A stretch of 64,000 nucleotides of DNA from Amycolatopsis alba DSM 44262 (GTDB taxonomy: Bacteria > Actinomycetota > Actinomycetes > Mycobacteriales > Pseudonocardiaceae), in assembly GCF_000384215.1 (NCBI RefSeq), contig NZ_KB913032.1, positions 8,145,605 to 8,209,604 of the forward strand, in the 5' to 3' direction. The position numbers and the translations under genes were made by a program. Each line of letters starts with the position of its first letter. Position 1 is the first letter of the stretch. The notes under the pieces are model-generated. The model was not told the origin of the DNA and did no database searches. It saw only the letters and a list, made by a program, of their open reading frames with translations. Below are positions 24,385-32,147 of the stretch, in pieces.

Positions 24385-27369
24385 ATGCTTCCGTCTGTCC
24401 GCAAGCGCTTCAACCGGTCCATCGTCGCCTCGTTGGCGCTGGTCACGAGCCTGTCAGGGCTGGTGACGGCCCCGGCCGAAGCGGCCATCCCACCGCAGCA
24501 ACCGGGCGTCACGCTCCGCACGTACGACCTGCAGCGCGAGATCACCAAGCTCTGCACGATCAAATCCGGCCAGACCCCCAACGTCGACAAGCTGATGCCG
24601 ACGATCAACTGGACCAGTACGGCGGACTTCGGCCTCGACGAGCGATTCGTCTCCGAAGTCATCGGCAACATCAACGTCGCGACCGCCGGCCAGTACGAGT
24701 TCCGGCTGACCAGCGACGACGGCTCCCGCCTCAGCATCGACGGCCAGCCGGTCGTCAACCACGACGGCCTGCACGGAGCGACACCGGCGACCGGTTCGGT
24801 CCAGTTGAGCACGGGATACCACGCGCTGCGGATCGACCATTTCGACAACACCAACGATCAGCATGTCACCCTCGAATGGCGGCCACCGGGCGCGGCAGGC
24901 TTCGCGCTCGTCCCGAATTCGGTGCTCAGCACCGACGCCGACGTCGTCCGGGTGACTTCACCGGGACGCAAGGAATGCGAGGGCACCGCGGATTCGCCCG
25001 GTGACGGCCTGCCGCTGAACGCCGTCCACCCCGGCTTCACGCTGACGAACCTGCGTCCCGACGGTTTCCAGCCGCAGGTCACCGGGATGGACTGGCTGCC
25101 GGACGGGCGGCTCGCCATCGCCACCTGGGGCGGATCCGACAAGGTCCTCGGCGAGGTCCACCTGCTGAGCAACGTCAGCGGGAACACCGACCCGAGCAAG
25201 GTCCAGACCAAGCGGGTGGCCAGCGGGCTCAAGGAACCGATGGGCGTCAAGTACGTCGACGGCAAGCTGTACGTCTCGGAGAAGACGCGCCTCGTCGAAC
25301 TGAACGACACCAACGGCGACGGCGTGACCGACGACTACCGCACCGTCGCCACCTGGCCGTTCGGCGGCAACTTCCACGAGTTCGCGTTCGGCCTGCTGTA
25401 CAAGGACGGCTTCTTCTACACCAACCTTTCCGTGGCCATCAACTACGGCGGCGCCACCACCGATCCGCAGCCGTCCGCGAACCGCGGTACGACGATCAAG
25501 GTCAACAAGGCCACCGGTCAGGTGTCCTACATCGCCGGCGGGCTGCGCACGCCGCACGGCATCGGCTGGGGACCGGAAGGCGACGTCTTCGTCACGGACA
25601 ACCAGGGCGGCTGGCTGCCGGCGAACAAGCTCGTGCGGATCAAGCAGGACCGCTTCTTCAACCACTACACCAATCCCACTGGCCCGTTCGACGCGAAACC
25701 GGTCACCGCGCCCGTGTTGTGGTTGCCGCACAACGAGATCGCGAACTCGCCGAGCAACATGGTCATGCTGTCGCAGGGCCCCTTCGCCGGGCAGATGGTG
25801 TACGGCGACGTGACCTACGGCGGGCTCCAGCGAGCCTTCCTGGAGAAGGTCAACGGTGAGTACCAGGGCGCCGTTTTCCGGCTCGCCCAGGGACTCGAAT
25901 CGGGTGTCAGCCGGATCAGCCTCGGGCCCGACGGCGCGATCTACACCGGCGGGATCGACGGCGGAGGCAACTGGGGCCAGCCCGGCAAGCTCGCCTACGG
26001 CCTCCAGAAGGTGACGCCCAACGGCACGAACGCCTTCGACATCCGCGCGATGCGGGCCGTCGCGGGCGGCTTCGAACTCGAGTACACCCAGCCGCTGTCG
26101 GCCGAGACCGCGCAGAACCTCGCGGCGAAGTACCAGGCGCAGCAGTGGCGCTATCAGCCCACCCCCGCGTACGGCGGGCCGAAGATCGACGAGCAGACCC
26201 TGTCCGTCACCTCCGCGAGCCTGTCCCCCGACCGGAAGAAGGTCACGCTGCAGGTGGCGGGCCTGAAGGCCGGGCACGTGGTGCACGTCCGGTCCCCGCG
26301 CCCGTTCGCGGCGGAGTCCGGTGCGGCACTGTGGAGCACGGAAGCCTGGTACACGCTGAACTCCCTGGTCGGCGGGCCGCCGGCGAGTACGACCTACGAG
26401 GCGGAGCGGGCCGCGCTCACCGGTGGCGCCGCGACGAACACGAACCACGCGGGCTACGCGGGCACCGGCTTCGTCGACGGCTACTGGAACCAGGGCGCCG
26501 CGACGACGTTCACCGTGAACGCGCCGAAGGCCGGCGCCTACAACGCGGCGTTGCGCTACTCGAACGGCCCGGATCCGGCTCCGGGGACCAAATCCGTGAC
26601 CGTCTACGTCAACGGCGCCAAGGTCAAACAGGTCAGGCTCGCCAGTACCGGCAACTGGGACACCTGGGGCACGCAGCCCGACACGCTCACGCTCAAAGCC
26701 GGGTCGAACACGATCTCCTACCGCTATGACACGGGTGACGCGGGCAACGTCAACCTCGACAGCCTGACTCTCACCGAGTCCCAGCGCATCCAGCTGTTCA
26801 AAGGCACCGACCTGAACGCCTGGGAGAAACGCGCGGGTGGCGCCGCGACGTGGCCCGTGTCCGGCGGCGCGATGGAGTCGAACGGCGGCGACATCCGCAC
26901 GAAGCAGCAGTTCGGCGATTTCCGGTTGCACGCCGAGTGGAACGAACCGGACTATCCGCCGGAGGTGACCGGGCAGCAGCGGGGCAACAGCGGGATCTAC
27001 CTCCAGGAACGCTACGAACTGCAGGTGCTGGAATCGTTCGGGGACACCACGCTCGCGAACAACGAGGCGGGCGCGATCTACTCGAAGAAGGCGCCTGACC
27101 GGAACATGGCGACGGCGCCGGGGACCTGGCAGACCTACGACGTCACCTTCCGCGCCGCGCGGTTCGACGGCGCCGGGAACAAGACCGACAACGCCCGTGT
27201 GACCGTGGTCTGGAACGGAGTCGTCGTCCACAACGACGTGGCGATCGACGGCGGCACGGGCGACAGCAACCCGGAGAACGCCGGGCCGGGCGCGATCCGC
27301 CTGCAGGATCACGGCGACCCCGGTGAGAACCCGCGGTTCCGCGACATCTGGATCGAGCCCGTCGGCTAG
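24385..27369 (+). CDS. Secreted PA14 / beta-propeller / CBM / DUF1080 multidomain protein
   Basis: 994 residues, Sec signal ending at APAEA. Order of domains: PA14 (about 42-180; YEFRLTSDDGSRLSIDG), a PQQ-sugar-dehydrogenase-like beta-propeller (about 215-560; GMDWLPDGRLAIATWG, TPHGIGWGPEGDVFVTDNQGGW, GPDGAIYTGGIDGGG), a CBM6/35-like module (about 670-795; YEAERAALTGGA) and a C-terminal 3-keto-disaccharide hydrolase/DUF1080 domain (about 800-993; LFKGTDLNAWEK, GNSGIYLQERYELQVLES). Such proteins handle oxidised sugars or polysaccharide at the cell surface. The start ATG follows GAGGAGCAACG. Single gene, closed by a long hairpin. Confidence 0.9.
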   Translation: MLPSVRKRFNRSIVASLALVTSLSGLVTAPAEAAIPPQQPGVTLRTYDLQREITKLCTIKSGQTPNVDKLMPTINWTSTADFGLDERFVSEVIGNINVATAGQYEFRLTSDDGSRLSIDGQPVVNHDGLHGATPATGSVQLSTGYHALRIDHFDNTNDQHVTLEWRPPGAAGFALVPNSVLSTDADVVRVTSPGRKECEGTADSPGDGLPLNAVHPGFTLTNLRPDGFQPQVTGMDWLPDGRLAIATWGGSDKVLGEVHLLSNVSGNTDPSKVQTKRVASGLKEPMGVKYVDGKLYVSEKTRLVELNDTNGDGVTDDYRTVATWPFGGNFHEFAFGLLYKDGFFYTNLSVAINYGGATTDPQPSANRGTTIKVNKATGQVSYIAGGLRTPHGIGWGPEGDVFVTDNQGGWLPANKLVRIKQDRFFNHYTNPTGPFDAKPVTAPVLWLPHNEIANSPSNMVMLSQGPFAGQMVYGDVTYGGLQRAFLEKVNGEYQGAVFRLAQGLESGVSRISLGPDGAIYTGGIDGGGNWGQPGKLAYGLQKVTPNGTNAFDIRAMRAVAGGFELEYTQPLSAETAQNLAAKYQAQQWRYQPTPAYGGPKIDEQTLSVTSASLSPDRKKVTLQVAGLKAGHVVHVRSPRPFAAESGAALWSTEAWYTLNSLVGGPPASTTYEAERAALTGGAATNTNHAGYAGTGFVDGYWNQGAATTFTVNAPKAGAYNAALRYSNGPDPAPGTKSVTVYVNGAKVKQVRLASTGNWDTWGTQPDTLTLKAGSNTISYRYDTGDAGNVNLDSLTLTESQRIQLFKGTDLNAWEKRAGGAATWPVSGGAMESNGGDIRTKQQFGDFRLHAEWNEPDYPPEVTGQQRGNSGIYLQERYELQVLESFGDTTLANNEAGAIYSKKAPDRNMATAPGTWQTYDVTFRAARFDGAGNKTDNARVTVVWNGVVVHNDVAIDGGTGDSNPENAGPGAIRLQDHGDPGENPRFRDIWIEPVG

Positions 27370-27383
27370 CCGCGCATTCCCTT

Positions 27384-27438
27384 GTCCGTGCAGGCCTCCT
27401 TGAGGGACTCTGAGTCCCTCAAGGAGGCCTGCACGGAC
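27384..27438. terminator. 27-bp perfect hairpin between convergent genes
   Basis: Arms at 27384-27410 and 27412-27438 are exact complements around one base, core CAGGCCTCCTTGAGG. It sits between two convergent stops and probably stops both transcripts. It is much longer than a typical terminator and may be a dispersed genomic repeat. Confidence 0.75.
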
Positions 27439-27452
27439 TCGACCCCGGACGT

Positions 27453-29246
27453 TCAGGGGCGGCAAGGAGTGAGGTCCACGCCTCCCGTCGTCTGACCGGC
27501 GGTGACCGAAACCGGTGTCGCGGAAGCGAAATCGGCCGCGCCGCGGTACCAGCACTCGGCGTCGGTGTAGTACTTGATCTTGACGTTCTGCGTCGCGAGG
27601 CCGTTGACGACGTACTGCCCGTTCGAATCCGGTGTCGCCCAGTCGATGATGTCGCCGGTCCGGGCGTTGTAGGTGTAGACGTAGCCGAACGTGGGTTTGC
27701 CGTCCTTGCCGAGGATCCTTCCGCTGACCGCGCCGTTCGGGACGAGCGCGGCGTTCTCGGTCACGGTGGCGTTCGGCCGCACCCGCACCGGCCGGGCGGC
27801 GAACCGGTCCGCCGCGCCGCCCGACCACTGCCACGCGCGGTCGCCCCGCGAAGAAGCGAACTCGAGCGGCCAGTCGTACGGGCCGAGGCCCTTGATGGTG
27901 TAGCTCCCGTCGTTCCGGCTGCAGTTCGCCTCGAAGCGGAAGCCGATCCGGGGATCGACCGCGTACGGGTACACGCAGACGCCGTTCACCGGGGCGGCCG
28001 TGGCACGGTCGGTGACCTTGCCGGTGATCGTCCCCGCGGGATCCATGGTGATGTCCGGGGTCGAGACGACCTTGCCGAGTTCGGCGGTGACCGTTCGGGC
28101 GCGCCCGATGTCGCCGGTACCGCCTTTCGCCCCCGCCCACTGCATGCCGTAGCGCTCGTCCAGCGGTTTGACCAGCAGCTTGTACGCGCCGGGCTCGATC
28201 GGCCCGATCACCAGCTTGCCGTTCTCGTCACTGCAGTAGTACCGGTAATCGGCGTCGACGACCCCGGCGACCGGAAGGGCATAGGTGTCGACGCAGATCC
28301 GCTCCAGCGGCGCCTTGGTCTTCGCGTCCCGCACGGTGGTCACGATCGAAGCGGCGGGCTTCATCGGCGCCCGGAACTCGGTGGTCCCGCCAGGGGTCAG
28401 ATCGACACGCTGCCCGGAGACCGGATGGTACGAACCGTCCGGCCCCCACACGCTCAGCGTGTAGTACCCGAACGGCGGCAACTCCTCGTAGACCATGACG
28501 CCGTCGGCACCGGCACACTTCCGCAGCTGCGGTGGATGTCCCTGCTCGACCTGCGAACACGCGCCCGCGACGGGCGCGCCGGTCTTCTCGTCCGTCGCGA
28601 CCACCCGGAGTTTCCCGTACGGCGCGATGGCTTCGTCGACGACGGCGACCTGATCACCCTCGACGGCGAAGGTGTCCGCCTCCGGGAAACTCGCCTTCTG
28701 CCGGATCCATTGCGTGCGATCGCCGAACGTGACCGCCATCGTGTAGGTGTCCGCCTTGACGCCGCTGAACGTGTACGTGCCGTCCGCCGCGGTGAGGACC
28801 GTCGACCACCACCGCTGGTTCTGATCGGTGAGGCTCACCGACGCGCCCGCTGCGGGCTTGCCCTGATCGGTGATCTGCCCCCGGACCGTGGCGTTTCCTT
28901 GCCGTAGCGAGAAGTCCAGGCCGTGCGGCAGATCGAGGACGTCCGCGGCCAGCGCGCTTCCCTTGTTGTACGACCAAAGCTCGGCGTATCCGGCCGCGGT
29001 CGCGCGTGCCTTGTATTTGCCGGGAACGACGTTCGCGATCTCGTAGCGGCCGTCCTGACCGGCGCACCCCGAACCCGTTTCGTTCGAGTCCGGATCGAAC
29101 AGTGTGACGCACGCTCCGGCCACCGGCTCTCCGGTGTCCGCGGCCTTGACCACACCGGACACGACCCCCTCGTCGGCCGCCGCCGGGACGGCCGTCAGCA
29201 GCGCGGCGATCGGGATCGCGGCGGCCAGAACCAGTGATCTCTTCAT
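27453..29246 (-). CDS. Secreted protein of six carboxypeptidase-regulatory-like repeats
   Basis: 597 residues with a Sec signal (MKRSLVLAAAIPIAALLTAV). The mature part is six prealbumin-like beta domains of 75-100 residues, each opening like GVVSGVVKAADTGEPVAGACV and closing with a DGRYEI or DGTYTF strand. Four domains share a Cys pair (GACV...GCAG, GACS...KCAG, RICV...YCSD, GVCV...NCSR), probably a disulfide in each. No enzyme motif is present; a structural or binding role outside the cell is likely. Confidence 0.85.
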   Translation of the reverse strand: MKRSLVLAAAIPIAALLTAVPAAADEGVVSGVVKAADTGEPVAGACVTLFDPDSNETGSGCAGQDGRYEIANVVPGKYKARATAAGYAELWSYNKGSALAADVLDLPHGLDFSLRQGNATVRGQITDQGKPAAGASVSLTDQNQRWWSTVLTAADGTYTFSGVKADTYTMAVTFGDRTQWIRQKASFPEADTFAVEGDQVAVVDEAIAPYGKLRVVATDEKTGAPVAGACSQVEQGHPPQLRKCAGADGVMVYEELPPFGYYTLSVWGPDGSYHPVSGQRVDLTPGGTTEFRAPMKPAASIVTTVRDAKTKAPLERICVDTYALPVAGVVDADYRYYCSDENGKLVIGPIEPGAYKLLVKPLDERYGMQWAGAKGGTGDIGRARTVTAELGKVVSTPDITMDPAGTITGKVTDRATAAPVNGVCVYPYAVDPRIGFRFEANCSRNDGSYTIKGLGPYDWPLEFASSRGDRAWQWSGGAADRFAARPVRVRPNATVTENAALVPNGAVSGRILGKDGKPTFGYVYTYNARTGDIIDWATPDSNGQYVVNGLATQNVKIKYYTDAECWYRGAADFASATPVSVTAGQTTGGVDLTPCRP

Positions 29247-29363
29247 CGGAAGCTCCCCTCAGTGTCCCTTCGACGATGACGTCGCGGGCCCGGCGGTGTC
29301 TGCGTCATCTGACACAGACACCGCCGCCCGGAGGGGGCTTGGCAACACGACCCTTCATCCATA

Positions 29364-29398
29364 TAGTCTGTTCCACAGACAATCTGTTTCACAGACTA
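29364..29398. promoter_or_regulatory. Tandem operator upstream of the MFS efflux gene
   Basis: TCTGTTCCACAGA (29367-29379) and TCTGTTTCACAGA (29383-29395) are two palindromes in a row, and the whole region is framed by TAGTCTGT and ACAGACTA. Centre-to-centre distance is 16 bp. The obvious ligand is the MarR protein encoded at the far end of the MFS gene. Confidence 0.65.
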
Positions 29399-29419
29399 AT
29401 TGCGAAGGTGGACCGAACG

Positions 29420-30829
29420 ATGCCCGAAAGACCCGTCAGGTCGCGGCAGCTCGCGCTCGTCGTGCTGTGCCTGGCATCGCTGATGGTGGTGCTCGACGGC
29501 ACGATCGTGGTGGTGGCGCTGCCGTCCATCCAGGCCGATCTCGGCTTCACCCCGGCGAATCTGGCGTGGATCGTGAACGCCTACCTCGTGCCCTTCGGCG
29601 GGCTTCTCCTGTTCTCGGGCAGGCTGGGCGACCTGATCGGCAGGCGACGGGTGTTCCTGATCGGGCTGAGCGTCTTCACCGTCGCGTCCTTGCTCTGCGG
29701 CATGGCGGGTGACCAGGGGATGCTCATCGCATTCCGGTGCCTGCAAGGGATCGGCGGCGCGCTCACCACCTCGGTCGTGCTCGGCATGATCGTCACGCTC
29801 TTCCCCGGACAACCCGAACAGGGCAAAGCGCTGGGACTCTTCGGTTTCGTGCAGGCGGGTGGGGCGTCCCTCGGCATGATCCTGGGAGGCGTGCTCACGC
29901 AAGGACTCGGCTGGCACTGGACGATGCTGGTGAACGTCCCCATCGGCATCGTCGTCGTCCTCGCGACGTTCGCGATCATCGAACGGGACAGCGGCGCGGG
30001 CCTGCGAGCGGGCGTCGACGTCCTCGGGGCGGTACTGGTGACGGCGGGCGCGATGCTGCTGGTCTACGTCATCGTCGACACCGGGGCGCCCGTCCGGCGC
30101 TGGTCCTTGCTCGCGCTCGCGGTGCTCCTGCTGGCGGGTTTCGTCCTCCGCCAGCAGAAAGCGCCGATACCGCTGCTGCCGCTGGGGTTGTTCCGGTCCC
30201 GGCCGGTGACCGGCGGGAACATCGTCATGATCCTCATGGTGGCCGGCATGATGGGCTTCCAGTTCCTCACCGCCCTGTACCTGCAGCAGGTTCTCGAACT
30301 CGACGCGCTCACCACCGGATTCGCCTTCCTGCCGACACCGGTCACGAACGCCGTCGTCGCGCTCTGGCTCGGACCGCGGCTGATCGGCCGTCTCGGCACT
30401 CGCCCGGTACTCGCCGGCGGGCTCCTCGTCGCGGCGGCGGGGCTCGCGTTGCTGACCAGGGTCCCGGCCGACGGCGACTACTTCACCGACGTGCTTCCGC
30501 CGCTCCTGCTGGCCGGGATCGGGATGGGCGCCGCGGTACCCGCCGTCATCGGTACCGCGATGTCGGCCGGGTCCCCGGAAGACTCCGGTGTCGCATCGGG
30601 ACTGGTGAACACCACCCTGCAGATCGGCTCCGCGGTGGGCACCGCCGTCCTGGCCGCGGTCGCCGCTTCCCGCACCTCATCGCTGGGTGAAACCGTGATG
30701 GGACAACGGGAAGCCGCCGCTTCCGGCTTCAGGTTCGCCTATCTCGGGAGTACGGCCTTCGTCGTGCTGGCCGTCCTCGCCGCGCTCGTCCTCATACCGG
30801 CGAAGAAGGAGTTTCCCTCACATGCGTGA
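29420..30829 (+). CDS. DHA2-family drug/H+ MFS exporter
   Basis: 469 residues with about 14 membrane segments. LMVVLDGTIVVVALPSIQADLGF is the DHA2 signature of the first segment and LGDLIGRRRVFLIGL the conserved cytoplasmic loop, as in EmrB/QacA exporters. The start ATG at 29420 leaves the double operator about 25-55 bp upstream. The 3' end overlaps the convergent marR gene by 12 bp. It probably exports a toxic compound sensed by that regulator. Confidence 0.92.
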   Translation: MPERPVRSRQLALVVLCLASLMVVLDGTIVVVALPSIQADLGFTPANLAWIVNAYLVPFGGLLLFSGRLGDLIGRRRVFLIGLSVFTVASLLCGMAGDQGMLIAFRCLQGIGGALTTSVVLGMIVTLFPGQPEQGKALGLFGFVQAGGASLGMILGGVLTQGLGWHWTMLVNVPIGIVVVLATFAIIERDSGAGLRAGVDVLGAVLVTAGAMLLVYVIVDTGAPVRRWSLLALAVLLLAGFVLRQQKAPIPLLPLGLFRSRPVTGGNIVMILMVAGMMGFQFLTALYLQQVLELDALTTGFAFLPTPVTNAVVALWLGPRLIGRLGTRPVLAGGLLVAAAGLALLTRVPADGDYFTDVLPPLLLAGIGMGAAVPAVIGTAMSAGSPEDSGVASGLVNTTLQIGSAVGTAVLAAVAASRTSSLGETVMGQREAAASGFRFAYLGSTAFVVLAVLAALVLIPAKKEFPSHA

Positions 30830-31291
30830 ATTCACCAGGTTGTGCGCGACGACGGCGCGCAGCATCTCCCGGAACCGGTCCTGCTCCTTCGGCGCCAAGG
30901 GAGCCAGCACCTCGGCCTCCGCCGCCAGGATCGCGGCCTTGGTCTTGTCCAGCAGCTTCCGGCCAGCCTCGGTACCCCGGATCAGCTTGTTCCGCCTGTC
31001 GTCCGGATCGACCACGCGTTCCACCAGCCCGGCGGCCACCAGATCGTCGACCAGGTACACCATCACGGTGCGGTCGATGTCCAGCTGCCTGCCCAGCTGG
31101 GCCTGGTTCCGCGCGCTCCCGTACACCGCGCCGCACAACGCCTGGAAACCACGCAAGCCGTGCGGGAGATCGGAAACCGCGCGTTCCAGGACCGCTCCGT
31201 GTGCCCTGCACGCCTGCCCGAGAAGCCAGCCGAGGTTGTCATCAAGCCCTTGCGGGAGCGCGTCGATCGCCGATCCTGTCACCCGGCCCAT
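30818..31291 (-). CDS. MarR-family transcription regulator
   Basis: 157 residues. The winged helix is visible in NQAQLGRQLDIDRTVMVYLVDDLVAAGLVERVVDPDDRRNK, including the conserved DxRxx wing. MarR proteins bind palindromes as dimers and are released by small phenolic or drug ligands. Convergent placement with the DHA2 exporter and the tandem palindrome in that gene's promoter suggest it represses the exporter. Its own upstream region lacks the palindrome. Confidence 0.91.
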   Translation of the reverse strand: MGRVTGSAIDALPQGLDDNLGWLLGQACRAHGAVLERAVSDLPHGLRGFQALCGAVYGSARNQAQLGRQLDIDRTVMVYLVDDLVAAGLVERVVDPDDRRNKLIRGTEAGRKLLDKTKAAILAAEAEVLAPLAPKEQDRFREMLRAVVAHNLVNSRM

Positions 31292-31340
31292 GTTAGCGCG
31301 CCTCTGACGTTTTCCTGATCATTCGCGATGCAGACCATCT

Positions 31341-32135
31341 TCACGACAGAGTTCCTGGGGAGGAGGCCCTCATGGAGCGGACCGGCTGATCGACCAAGTG
31401 GTCCGCGAGGGCTTCACGGGCGACGAGGACGCCCCCGACGAAGCCCACCGGCATCACGACGAGCGCGGCGAACGGGATCAGGCAGAGCAGCGACACGGGG
31501 AGACCCAGCCCGAGCGCGAGCGCACGGCGTTTCCGCAGCACCAGCCGTCGCTGCTTCAGATCCATCCCGCGCCGGTAGAACGGCACGGCGATCAGTTCCA
31601 GTGCCAGGAACCACGCCGTGACCAAGGCCAGCAGAACCGGTACGACGGTCTGCCCCACCACCGGGACGAATCCCGCGATCAGGAGCGGGATCGTGAACAT
31701 CAGCGAGCGCAGGACCAGCAGCAGACCGTCGCGCAACCCCATCACCAGCAACTTCCACCACGACAGGTCCACCGCGCCGGGCACCCCGCCGAGGTCGTCC
31801 TCGACCTTCTCCGCGATGTGCTCGTAGAACGGCCCGCCGATGGCGAGGGTGATCGCCGTGAACCCGATCATGGCGATGGCCAGCGCCACCCCGAACACCG
31901 CGGCCCCGGCCGCCACCCGCACCGCCGTCCGCAGCCCCTGGTCCCAGTCGTCCGCGAACGGAGTGACCAGAGTGGACAGATCGTCGATCCGGAACGCCAG
32001 CGCGACCACCCCGCCGAGCAGCAGCGCCGTGGTCAGCACCGCGGGCAGCGCCCCGATCAGCAGCAGCTTCGGCGACCGCAGCAGGATGCCCAGGCCACGC
32101 CCGAACATCCGGAAACCCTTGAAGAAATCCCGCAT
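31341..32135 (-). CDS. EI24-domain membrane protein
   Basis: 264 residues, about five membrane segments, family EI24 (related to CysZ). Typical pieces are the N-terminal FFKGFRMFGRGLGILLRSPKLL, GGPFYEHIAEKVED, and PLLIAGFVPVVGQTVVP. CysZ imports sulfate, but actinobacterial members are uncharacterised. The gene starts 12 nt downstream of the LuxR-family gene on the same strand and may be read with it. Confidence 0.88.
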   Translation of the reverse strand: MRDFFKGFRMFGRGLGILLRSPKLLLIGALPAVLTTALLLGGVVALAFRIDDLSTLVTPFADDWDQGLRTAVRVAAGAAVFGVALAIAMIGFTAITLAIGGPFYEHIAEKVEDDLGGVPGAVDLSWWKLLVMGLRDGLLLVLRSLMFTIPLLIAGFVPVVGQTVVPVLLALVTAWFLALELIAVPFYRRGMDLKQRRLVLRKRRALALGLGLPVSLLCLIPFAALVVMPVGFVGGVLVAREALADHLVDQPVRSMRASSPGTLS

Positions 32136-32147
32136 CGGACCTTTCTA

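Noticed and set aside
24958..28140. Antisense open frame of over 1000 codons opposite the large secreted protein
   Set aside because: Composition is Arg/Gly/Asp-rich with no domain; it is the expected shadow of a high-GC gene on the other strand.
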